Shown: positions 5,367-12,212 of the stretch, piece by piece | Layout of the letters: the number at the start of each line of letters is the position of its first letter | How positions within the stretch are numbered: position 1 is the first letter of the stretch | Origin: Actinomycetota bacterium | GTDB lineage: Bacteria; Actinomycetota; Thermoleophilia; Gaiellales; Gaiellaceae | Direction of reading: 5' to 3' | Length of the DNA: 12,758 nt | Assembly: GCA_013813345.1 (NCBI GenBank) | Contig: JACCRW010000071.1 | Coordinates: 1 to 12,758 of the forward strand | Program-made: the position numbers and the translations under genes | The notes under the pieces: generated by a model | The model's database searches: none | What the model was told of the DNA's origin: nothing | Seen by the model: the letters and a program-made list of their open reading frames with translations, nothing else

Positions 5367-6986
5367 GTGTCTTCCGCGCTGCCCGTACTCCCTTCCCGGG
5401 AGCTCGTCCTCGATCGCTACCGCCCGCTCCGGCCGCTCGGAAGCGGAGCTTCCGGCTCGGTTTGGCTGGCGCGCGACGAGCAGACGGGACTCGAAGTCGC
5501 CCTGAAGATCGTCCCGCGTGAAGGCAAGGCGGCGCAACGGGCCGAGCGCGAGGCGGAAGCCGCCGCGCGGCTGCGCCACGAGCGTTGCCTGCGCTCCTAC
5601 GGTTTCGGCGCCGACTCCGGCCACGTCTATATCGCCTACGAGTACGTCGGGGGCCGAACTCTGCGCGAGGCTATGCGCGCGGGCGAGCTGACCGATCCGC
5701 GGGCGGTCGAGGCGGCAGCCCAGATCCTCGAGGGGCTGGCGCACGCGCACGGACGCGGCATCGTCCACCGCGACGTGAAGCCGTCGAACGTGCTCTTGCT
5801 GGACGAGGAGCAGGTCTCGATCCGGCTGCTCGACTTCGGGCTCGCGCGGTTCGACGAAGCCGAGACGCTGACCGCGGTCGGCGACGTCCCGGGCACGCTC
5901 GCCTACATCTCGCCCGAGCGCCTCGCCGGCGAGGAGGCCGGGCCGGCCAGCGATGTGTGGGGAGTCGGGATCCTGCTCTGGGAGGCGCTGGCGGGCAAGC
6001 ACCCGTTCTGGGGGACGCCGTTGCAGCAGATGGCGACCGCGATCGATGCCGGCGCTCCCCCGCTCGCCGCCGAGCGGCCCGATCTGCCACAGCGGCTGCT
6101 CGTCGCGATCGAGCGAGCGCTCGCGCCCGATCCGGCCCGGCGGCCGTCTGCCGCCGCACTCGCACACGAGCTGCGGGAGGCCGCGGCCGGGCGGCGGCGG
6201 AAATCGCGCAACAGGAGACTTAGTGTTGGAGCAACACAAAGACCGTTTGCCGTCGGCCGCCTTGCGCGTCTGGTCCCTGCGGCGGCGACCGGACTCGCCA
6301 CGCTCGCCGGCGGCAGCTTCCTGCCGTTCTTCCCGGCGGGCTGGACGCTCGCGATCGCCCTCGCAGCCGCGCTGGCGGCCATCGTCCGGCCTCGCGCCGC
6401 CCTCGCGCTCGCGCTCGCCGCTCCGATTCTCCCGCTCGGCAACCTCTCGCTCGGGCTCGCGCTCCTCTACGGCGGCTTCGCGGCAAGCTGGCTCGCGCTC
6501 GCGTGGCGCGAGCCGCGGAGCGGGCTCGCCTTCCTCGCAGGCCCGCTCCTCGCCCCGCTCGGACTGATCGCGCTCGTCCCGCTCGCGGTCCAGACGGTTC
6601 GGGGACATGTGGAACGCGCATTGCAGGTAGTCGCGGCCGTGGGACTTGCCTCGGTCGCGGCAGGAGCGCGCGGCGCGAGCCTCCCCTTCGGCGGGACGGC
6701 AGAGACGCCGCAGCTGGCCGGTCTCGAGAGCCCGGTCGACGCGGCAAGGACGTTGCTCGACGTCCTGCCGCCCATGCTCGGACTCGAGGCGCTGGCGCTC
6801 GCCGCGGTCGCGGTCGCGATTCCGTGGGCGACGAGCCTCTGGCGCATCGCCGCGCTCGGAGCGGCCGCGCTCGCGGCGCTGCTCCTGCTCGCCCCAACGG
6901 CCCCGGCGATTCCGCTCGTCGCGACGGTCTGGCTCACGTGCGCCGCACTGACCTGGCGCCACGAGCATCAGACTCGATCCGACTAA
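5367..6986 (+). CDS. Ser/Thr protein kinase fused to a polytopic membrane domain
   Basis: Predicted 539 residues. The kinase domain spans about 18-275: glycine loop GSGASGSVW (25-33), Lys47 in VALKIV, HRDVKPSN (134-141), DFGLAR (156-161) and GTLAYISPE (176-184). All catalytic residues are present, so it should be active. A basic linker (RRRKSRNRR, about 276-285) leads into a hydrophobic C-terminal half (about 295-530) with roughly eight membrane segments and only short loops; there is no PASTA or other recognisable extracellular sensor. The start is GTG at 5367: CARDB-like coding lies on the other strand up to 5270 and no ATG/GTG/TTG occurs in frame in between. It ends 26 bases before fhaA, suggesting one transcript, and the FHA proteins are plausible readers of its phosphorylations. 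The role is inferred from domains and context. Confidence 0.85.
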   Translation: MSSALPVLPSRELVLDRYRPLRPLGSGASGSVWLARDEQTGLEVALKIVPREGKAAQRAEREAEAAARLRHERCLRSYGFGADSGHVYIAYEYVGGRTLREAMRAGELTDPRAVEAAAQILEGLAHAHGRGIVHRDVKPSNVLLLDEEQVSIRLLDFGLARFDEAETLTAVGDVPGTLAYISPERLAGEEAGPASDVWGVGILLWEALAGKHPFWGTPLQQMATAIDAGAPPLAAERPDLPQRLLVAIERALAPDPARRPSAAALAHELREAAAGRRRKSRNRRLSVGATQRPFAVGRLARLVPAAATGLATLAGGSFLPFFPAGWTLAIALAAALAAIVRPRAALALALAAPILPLGNLSLGLALLYGGFAASWLALAWREPRSGLAFLAGPLLAPLGLIALVPLAVQTVRGHVERALQVVAAVGLASVAAGARGASLPFGGTAETPQLAGLESPVDAARTLLDVLPPMLGLEALALAAVAVAIPWATSLWRIAALGAAALAALLLLAPTAPAIPLVATVWLTCAALTWRHEHQTRSD

Positions 6987-7012
6987 ACTCGATCCGAGGC
7001 ACACCCCGCCGT
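6972..7012 (+). promoter_or_regulatory. Kinase-fhaA junction with direct repeat and -10-like hexamer
   Basis: The 11-base word ACTCGATCCGA occurs twice (6972-6982 and 6987-6997), flanking the kinase stop codon (TAA, 6984-6986). The sequence TAAACT (6984-6989) between the copies fits an actinobacterial -10 and lies 23 bases before the fhaA ATG (7013), which would give fhaA its own promoter. No matching -35 is seen. The only purine-rich stretch upstream of fhaA is GAGG (6996-6999), far for a ribosome binding site. Confidence 0.25.
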
Positions 7013-7795
7013 ATGAGCGTCCTTCGCAACATCGAGCAGAAGATCGAAGGCCTCTTCGAGGGGATGTTCGGCCGCGCCTTCAGGACACACGTCCAGCCGG
7101 TCGAGCTGGCTCGCAAGCTCGCGAAGGAGATGGACGAGCACCGGACGATCTCGGTCTCACGGGTCTACGTCCCGAACGAGTACTCCGTCTATCTCTCGAG
7201 CCAGGATCGCGAGCAGTTCACGGGCTACGAGGGCTCGCTGATCGGCGAGCTCCAGGACTACCTCGTCGAGCACGCGCGGCGGGAGAGCTATGCCACGCTG
7301 ACGGCGCCGAGGGTGCTGATGAAGACCGACGACGACCTCTCGATCGGCGAGTTCGGGATCGCGACGCGGATGGTGCAGCCGGAAGGTCGACGAGCGCCGG
7401 CCCGCGACGAACCCGCCGAGCAGGTCGAGCCGGGGGCGACGATGATCTACAAGGCGAAGGCGCCGCAGCCTACGGAGGCAGCCTCCCCGGCCGAGCTCGG
7501 GCTCGAGCAGGAGCGTTACACGCTGACCCTGAACGGCAAGCGCCACGTCCTCGAGGATCGCCGGGCCGTGCTCGGACGCTCGAAGGAGTGCGACGTCCAG
7601 GTGCCCGACGCGAACGTCTCCCGCCGCCACGCCGAGCTGCGCGAGGAGGGGGGATCGTGGTGGCTCGTCGACCTCGACTCGACGAACGGGACGGAGCTGA
7701 ACGGAAAGCGCGTCCAGCGCGCGAAGCTCGCCGACGGCGACCGGATCGGGCTCGGCGAGCTCGAGCTCGTCTTCGCCCGCGAACGGGCCAGCTGA
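7013..7795 (+). CDS. fhaA: FhaA-type protein: DUF3662 + FHA domain
   Basis: Predicted 260 residues. The N-terminal DUF3662 domain (1-120) opens MSVLRNIEQKIEGLFEGMFG and carries VQPVELARKLAKEMDEH and VYVPNEYSVYLSS, the hallmarks of FhaA (Rv0020c in M. tuberculosis). A Pro/Ala/Glu linker (122-165) contains a Thr-rich spot GATMIYK. The C-terminal FHA domain (168-256) keeps the phosphothreonine-binding residues Gly188-Arg189-Ser190, Ser203, Arg205-His206 and Asn225-Gly226, then Asn230-Gly231. The mycobacterial protein has a much longer linker, so this is a compact version. There FhaA binds phosphorylated MviN and acts in peptidoglycan precursor export; the same is only inferred here. The stop overlaps the fhaB start (TGATG), so translation is coupled. 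Confidence 0.93.
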   Translation: MSVLRNIEQKIEGLFEGMFGRAFRTHVQPVELARKLAKEMDEHRTISVSRVYVPNEYSVYLSSQDREQFTGYEGSLIGELQDYLVEHARRESYATLTAPRVLMKTDDDLSIGEFGIATRMVQPEGRRAPARDEPAEQVEPGATMIYKAKAPQPTEAASPAELGLEQERYTLTLNGKRHVLEDRRAVLGRSKECDVQVPDANVSRRHAELREEGGSWWLVDLDSTNGTELNGKRVQRAKLADGDRIGLGELELVFARERAS

Positions 7796-8307
7796 TGAAT
7801 GGAATCGAGGTCGACGAGGCGCTGCTGATCCTCAAGATCGCCTTCATCGTCCTGCTCTACCTCTTCATCTGGCGGATCGTCCGCAGCGCGAGCCGCGACT
7901 TCCGGACTGGCGGCGGCGGGGCGCAGGAGAGCATGATCATCGCCCCCGGACGCTCGGGCGAGAGCCAGGCTGCGAGCGTCGGCCCGGCGCCACAGACGCG
8001 GGGCCGGACGCGAGCGCGGCTCGTCGTGCTCGAGAGCCCGGCTCTCGCTCGGGGCGAGGAGATCCCGGTTGACGCGGCCCCGGTCTCGATCGGGCGCGGT
8101 GGCCAGAACGACATTCCGCTGGACGGCGACGAGTTCTCCTCCGCCCGTCACGCGCGCTTCGAGACGCGCCGCGACGGGCTCTGGGTCGAGGACACGGGCT
8201 CCACGAACGGAACGTTCGTGAACGGTGCGCGCGTGACGACTCCACGGCGCTTGGGTAGAGGAGACGTCGTGCGCGTCGGCCAGACGGACTTCAGGGTGGA
8301 CCTATGA
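7795..8307 (+). CDS. fhaB: FhaB-type protein: membrane anchor + FHA domain
   Basis: Predicted 170 residues. A single N-terminal membrane segment (about 10-26, LLILKIAFIVLLYLFIW) is followed by a basic stretch and a Gly/Ser/Pro/Arg linker (to about 70). The C-terminal FHA domain (75-168) has Gly100-Arg101, Ser116 with Arg118-His119, GSTNGTF (Asn138-Gly139) and Asn143-Gly144, so phosphothreonine binding should be intact. It corresponds to FhaB/FipA (Rv0019c), which in mycobacteria associates with FtsZ/FtsQ division proteins in a PknA/PknB-dependent way. The ATG at 7795 shares its A with the fhaA stop and its own stop overlaps the phosphatase start (ATGA), placing it tightly in the operon. Confidence 0.92.
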   Translation: MNGIEVDEALLILKIAFIVLLYLFIWRIVRSASRDFRTGGGGAQESMIIAPGRSGESQAASVGPAPQTRGRTRARLVVLESPALARGEEIPVDAAPVSIGRGGQNDIPLDGDEFSSARHARFETRRDGLWVEDTGSTNGTFVNGARVTTPRRLGRGDVVRVGQTDFRVDL

Positions 8308-9329
8308 GCCTCGGGCGCTCCGTCGGCCTCACGGACACCGGCCGAAGGCGGCGACACAACGAGGACGCGTACGTCTGCGAGCCGCCGCTCTTCGCGATCG
8401 CAGACGGGATGGGCGGCGCGCAAGCCGGTGAGGTCGCCTCCCGGCTCGCCGCCGCCGTGCTCAACGAGCGAGCGCTCGTGGGAGAAGGCGGCGCCGACCT
8501 CGGCGAGGCGCACCTCGCAGAGCTGATCCAGGAGGCGAACCGACGCGTCTTCCAGCGCTCGAACGAGGATGCGGCCGCCTCCGGGATGGGCACGACGATG
8601 ACGGTCGCGCTCGTCGACGGCCCTGCGGGAACGGTCGCGATCGGCCACGTCGGCGACTCGCGCGCCTACCGCGTCCGCGAGGGCGAGCTCGAGCAGCTCA
8701 CCGAGGATCACTCGCTCGTCAACGAGCTCCTGAAGTCCGGCAGGCTCTCGCCCGAAGAGGCGCTGAGCCACCCGCAACGGTCCGTGATCACGCGAGCGAT
8801 CGGCACGGAGCCGGACGTGGACGTGGACACCTTCACCGTCGATACGCGGCCCGGCGACCTCTTCCTGCTCTGCTCCGACGGGCTGACCGACATGATCACG
8901 GACGACGAGATCCTTGGGCTCGTCGAGCGGGTCGAGGACGATCTGGACGCGGCCGATCTCGATGCAGCGGTGCGACGGCTCGTCCAGGCAGCGAACCGAA
9001 GCGGCGGCGGTGACAACATCACGGTCGTCGCCTTCGAGATCGCAGCCGAAGGAGAGGCGGTCGGCGAAACGCAGCGGCTGCCCGCGGCGGCGGCGCAGGC
9101 CGCACCCGACGACGAGGACACGCTTTCCGGGCTCGAGCGCGTGCCGGCGATCGACACTGCCGTCCTTTCGGCGGCGGAGATCGACGGCCACCTCGAGCGC
9201 GCTCCTGAGTCAGAGCCCGTCCCAGCCGAGCCCACGGATGAGCCTCGCCGCCGCCTGCTCCCGCTCCTGCTCCTCCTCCTGCTCCTCGCCCTGATCGCCG
9301 CGATCGTCGTCTGGGGGCTCTCCCGCTGA
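8304..9329 (+). CDS. pstP: Membrane-anchored PP2C Ser/Thr phosphatase (PstP-like)
   Basis: Predicted 341 residues. The PP2C domain (about 4-248) shows the metal-binding motifs in order: RHNEDA (Asp21), ADGMGG (Asp34, Gly35), GMGTTMTVAL, HVGDSRAY (Asp118), CSDGLTD (Asp192) and GGGDNIT (Asp237, Asn238). These coordinate the Mn/Mg ions for dephosphorylation of phospho-Ser/Thr. An acidic Pro/Ala linker (250-312) ends in one poly-Leu membrane segment (about 318-338) with the last residues WGLSR outside. Mycobacterial PstP continues after its membrane helix into a large extracellular part; that is missing here, so the catalytic domain is simply tail-anchored facing the cytosol. It would reverse PknB and possibly the polytopic kinase. 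Start overlaps fhaB by four bases; the stop overlaps the CTG start proposed for rodA. Confidence 0.94.
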   Translation: MSLGRSVGLTDTGRRRRHNEDAYVCEPPLFAIADGMGGAQAGEVASRLAAAVLNERALVGEGGADLGEAHLAELIQEANRRVFQRSNEDAAASGMGTTMTVALVDGPAGTVAIGHVGDSRAYRVREGELEQLTEDHSLVNELLKSGRLSPEEALSHPQRSVITRAIGTEPDVDVDTFTVDTRPGDLFLLCSDGLTDMITDDEILGLVERVEDDLDAADLDAAVRRLVQAANRSGGGDNITVVAFEIAAEGEAVGETQRLPAAAAQAAPDDEDTLSGLERVPAIDTAVLSAAEIDGHLERAPESEPVPAEPTDEPRRRLLPLLLLLLLLALIAAIVVWGLSR

Positions 9330-10636
9330 CGGCGCGGAACCGCGAGCTGCTGACCCTGATCGGGGTCGGACTGATCACTGCGATCGGCTTCGCAAGCGTC
9401 TACATCGCCCGCTCCGAGGTCGTCTCGACGGCCTCGCTCACCTACGCGGGGATCTTCTTCGGCCTCTATCTGGCCTCGCACCTCGTCGCGCGGGCGACCG
9501 TGCCGTACGCCGACCCGTACCTGCTTCCGCTCGCGGCGCTCCTGACCGCGATCGGCGTCACGACGATCTACCGGCTCGAGCCGGACGACGCCTTCCGCCA
9601 GAGCCTCTGGGTCGTGATCGGCGTTGCCTTCTTCGCGGTCGCGCTCGTCGTCTACAGGCACGACTACCGCCGGGTCGAGCGCTACAAGTACCTCTTCGGG
9701 CTCGGCTCGCTCGTCCTCCTCGCGCTCCCCGCGCTGCCCGGAATCGGCCAGACGATCAACGGCGCGCGGCTCTGGGTGAAGGTCGGGCCGCTCCAGTTCC
9801 AGCCGGGCGAGCTCGCCAAGATCCTCCTGATCGTCTTCCTCGCCGGCTACCTCCGCGACAAGCGCGAAGTGCTCGCGCAGGGTCGGCTGAAGGACTTCGG
9901 CCCATTGCTCCTGATCTGGGGCGCAGCGATGCTCGTGCTCTTCCAGACGAACGACCTCGGGAGCGCCCTGCTCCAGTTCGGGATCTTCCTCGCGATGGTC
10001 TACGTCGCGACCGGCCGCGCCTCGTTCGTGGCCGCCGGGCTCGCCCTCTTCCTGCTCGGCGCAGCCGCGGTCTATCAGGTGGTCGACCACGTCCAGCAGC
10101 GGGTCACGATCTGGCTGCAGCCGTGGACCGAGGAGCCGGTCCTCTGCGCGCAGACCGGCGAGCAGGCGCTGCGCCAGGACTGCGGCTCCTTCCAGCTCGT
10201 GAAGAGCCTCTACTCGATCGGGAACGGCGGCTTCGGCGGTACCGGCCTCGGCCAGGGCACGTTCACGACGACGACCGGCGATCCGATCATCCCGTACTTG
10301 AACACCGACTTCATCTACTCAGCGATCGCGCAGGAGCTCGGTCTCGTCGGCGCCGCCGCCCTGCTTCTCGTCTACATGCTCTTCGTCGCGCGCGGGATGC
10401 GGGTCGCGATCCGCGCCGACGACGGCTTCTCGAAGCTCCTCGCGGCCGGGCTCACCTTCGGCTTCGCGCTGCAGACGTTCATCATCGTCGGCGGCGTCCT
10501 CCGGGTGATCCCGCTGACCGGGATCACCCTGCCGTTCGTCTCCTACGGCGGGTCCAGCGTCGTCGCCAACTTCGTCCTCCTCGCCGGCCTCCTCCTCGTC
10601 TCCAACCGGGCGAACGCCCAGCACACGCTGAGGTAG
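9326..10636 (+). CDS. rodA: RodA/FtsW-type SEDS peptidoglycan glycosyltransferase (CTG start)
   Basis: Predicted 436 residues, ten membrane segments expected. It belongs to the SEDS family, polymerising lipid II in the outer leaflet together with a class B PBP. Seen: GARLWVKVGPLQFQPGELAK after the first third, IGNGGFGGTGLGQG, the NTDFIYSAIAQELG block with conserved Asp328 (matching the catalytic Asp of RodA), and the C-terminal GITLPFVSYGGSSV. The start is the puzzle. In-frame GTG at 9500 would begin MPYADPYLLP and cut off the first helices, yet the frame upstream encodes ARNRELLTLIGVGLITAIGF, just what opens actinobacterial RodA. No ATG, GTG or TTG lies in frame there; CTG at 9326-9328 overlaps the pstP stop as CTGA and fits the coupling of the other genes. 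A loop insertion around 266-290 holds two cysteines (274, 286). Confidence 0.92.
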   Translation: MTARNRELLTLIGVGLITAIGFASVYIARSEVVSTASLTYAGIFFGLYLASHLVARATVPYADPYLLPLAALLTAIGVTTIYRLEPDDAFRQSLWVVIGVAFFAVALVVYRHDYRRVERYKYLFGLGSLVLLALPALPGIGQTINGARLWVKVGPLQFQPGELAKILLIVFLAGYLRDKREVLAQGRLKDFGPLLLIWGAAMLVLFQTNDLGSALLQFGIFLAMVYVATGRASFVAAGLALFLLGAAAVYQVVDHVQQRVTIWLQPWTEEPVLCAQTGEQALRQDCGSFQLVKSLYSIGNGGFGGTGLGQGTFTTTTGDPIIPYLNTDFIYSAIAQELGLVGAAALLLVYMLFVARGMRVAIRADDGFSKLLAAGLTFGFALQTFIIVGGVLRVIPLTGITLPFVSYGGSSVVANFVLLAGLLLVSNRANAQHTLR

Positions 10637-10638
10637 CT

Positions 10639-10742
10639 GGTGCTCCGTACCGGAACTCCCCTGGACTCCGGCGGCATCCAGCCGTGCCTGGCGGCACCTG
10701 GTCACTCCCCGGAGTGGCAAAGGACTTCCGGAACGGAGCACC
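10639..10742 (+). promoter_or_regulatory. Structured leader of pbpA that buries its ribosome binding site
   Basis: Arms 10639-10657 and 10724-10742 pair as ten base pairs, one A.A mismatch, six more pairs, a C.C mismatch and a last T-A pair. The right arm holds GGAG (10735-10738), the ribosome binding site five bases before the pbpA ATG. Inside are hairpins CTGGA/TCCAG (10661-10665 with 10677-10681), GTGCC/GGCAC (10684-10688 with 10693-10697, loop TGGC) and GTCACTC/GAGTGGC (10701-10707 with 10712-10718, one G.T pair, loop CCCG). CCAG (10678-10681) can instead pair with CTGG (10698-10701), lengthening the middle hairpin and breaking the first one, so two folds compete. The arms almost fill the 107-base gap. 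No T-run follows. The fold is read by eye; regulation is inferred. Confidence 0.6.
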
Positions 10743-10743
10743 G

Positions 10744-12207
10744 ATGAACGACCAGATCAGGAAGCTCGCACTCGTCGGGACGGCGCTGATCGTCGTGCTC
10801 GTCGTCGCCACGACCTACTGGCAGGCCTGGGCCGCCGGCGACCTGGCCGACCGGCAGGACAACCAGATCCAGCGCGTCGCCCAGTTCACGGTCAAGCGCG
10901 GCGAGATCATCGGCAGCGCCGGCCGGCCGCTCGCGAAGAACAAGCGGCAGAAGATCGGCGGGCGCACGTTCTTCTTCCGTGGCTATCCGCAGGGCGGCCT
11001 CGCCGCGCACGTCGTCGGCTACTCGACCCAGTCGCGCGCGCGGGCGGGGCTCGAGCGCTCGCTGAACGACTATCTGACGGGCTCGAACGCCAACCTCGGC
11101 GCGGTGCTCGACAAGCTCACGGGCGCGACTGTCACCGGCAGCTCGCTCCACCTGACCCTGAACCTGAAGGCCCAGCGGGCGGCGCTCGACGCGCTCGACG
11201 GTCGTTGCGGCTCGATCGTCGCGCTCGACGTCCGCACCGGGAAGGTGCTCGTGATGGCAAATCTCCCGACGTACAACCCGAACCTGATCGAGGAGAGCTT
11301 CGGGAAGATCGCGCAGATCGACGCGCCCTGCCGCCCGGTCGCGCCGCTGATCAACCGGGCCACGAACGGTCTCTACGCGCCGGGCTCCACCTTCAAGGTC
11401 GTCACCGCCGCCGCGGCGCTCGACTCCGGTAAGTACGAGCCCGACTCGGAGTTCGTCGATCCCGGCTACTGCGAGGTCTACGGGAGGCGCGTCAACAACT
11501 ACGACACGACACGGCCCTTCGGGAAGGTCGATCTTCGCGACGCGCTCAAGTACTCCGTCAACTCGGTCTTCTGCAACATCGGCAAGGAGCTCGGCTCGAA
11601 GAGGATCGTCGAGTACGCGAAACGCTTCGGCTTCTACTCGACCCCGCCGCTCGAGACTCCGGCGAACGAGCGAGCGCCGAGCGGGCTCTACGAGCAGGGC
11701 GAGCTCTTCGACCCCGAGCTCGACAGCGACGTCGACCCAGGCCGGTTCGCGTTCGGTCAGGAGCGGTTGCTCGTAACTCCGCTCCAGATGGCGATGCTCG
11801 CGGGCACGATCGCGAACGACGGCGTCGTGATGCGCCCGTACGTCGTCGAGGAGATCCGCGACCCGGACGGGGAGATCGTGACGCGGACGAAGCCGGATGA
11901 GCTCGGCCGCGCCGTCGAGCCCGAGACGGCGCGCGCGGTCGCCTCGATGATGCGAGGTGCCGTCGAGGACGGGACCGGCACCGCGGCCAAGATCTCCGGT
12001 CTCGCCGTCTCGGGCAAGACGGGAACCGCCGAGACGGGCGTCCGCGGGCTCAACACCACCTGGTTCATCTGCTTCGCCGGAAGAGAGGGGCGCGAGGTCG
12101 CAGTGGCCGTCGTCGTCGAGCAGCAGCGCTCGACGGGCGGCCAGACGGCGGCGCCGATCGCCCGCGAGGTCTTGCAGGCACTCTTCGGCCCGACGGCGAA
12201 CTCCTAG
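10744..12207 (+). CDS. pbpA: Class B penicillin-binding protein (PbpA-like D,D-transpeptidase)
   Basis: Predicted 487 residues, close to mycobacterial PbpA (491). A short cytosolic start MNDQIRK and one membrane anchor (about 8-28) precede the dimerisation domain (about 50-150, with FTVKRGEIIGSAGRPLA and RAGLERSLNDYL). The transpeptidase domain (about 150-480) has the three catalytic motifs: SxxK as Ser215-TF-Lys218 (APGSTFKVV), SxN as Ser271-Val-Asn273 and KTG as Lys425-Thr426-Gly427 (SGKTGTAE). It cross-links peptidoglycan outside the membrane and is the expected partner of the adjacent SEDS protein. Five cysteines (155, 196, 243, 277, 443) lie in the outer domain, so disulfides are possible. 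The ATG at 10744 has GGAG five bases upstream. The gene follows rodA after 107 bases, the widest gap since fhaA. Confidence 0.95.
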   Translation: MNDQIRKLALVGTALIVVLVVATTYWQAWAAGDLADRQDNQIQRVAQFTVKRGEIIGSAGRPLAKNKRQKIGGRTFFFRGYPQGGLAAHVVGYSTQSRARAGLERSLNDYLTGSNANLGAVLDKLTGATVTGSSLHLTLNLKAQRAALDALDGRCGSIVALDVRTGKVLVMANLPTYNPNLIEESFGKIAQIDAPCRPVAPLINRATNGLYAPGSTFKVVTAAAALDSGKYEPDSEFVDPGYCEVYGRRVNNYDTTRPFGKVDLRDALKYSVNSVFCNIGKELGSKRIVEYAKRFGFYSTPPLETPANERAPSGLYEQGELFDPELDSDVDPGRFAFGQERLLVTPLQMAMLAGTIANDGVVMRPYVVEEIRDPDGEIVTRTKPDELGRAVEPETARAVASMMRGAVEDGTGTAAKISGLAVSGKTGTAETGVRGLNTTWFICFAGREGREVAVAVVVEQQRSTGGQTAAPIAREVLQALFGPTANS

Positions 12208-12212
12208 GCGGC

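Noticed and set aside
5271..7004. Long upstream extension of the CARDB-like frame on the minus strand
   Set aside because: Antisense to the kinase with its catalytic motifs in the plus strand; Arg/Glu-rich shadow.
8148..10090. Large minus-strand open frames opposite pstP and rodA
   Set aside because: Acidic/Arg-rich shadows with no family features, while the plus strand carries full PP2C and SEDS motifs.
10123..10743. Upstream extension of the pbpA frame
   Set aside because: Out of frame with rodA, Arg/Pro-rich shadow; the ATG at 10744 has a ribosome binding site and the family N-terminus.
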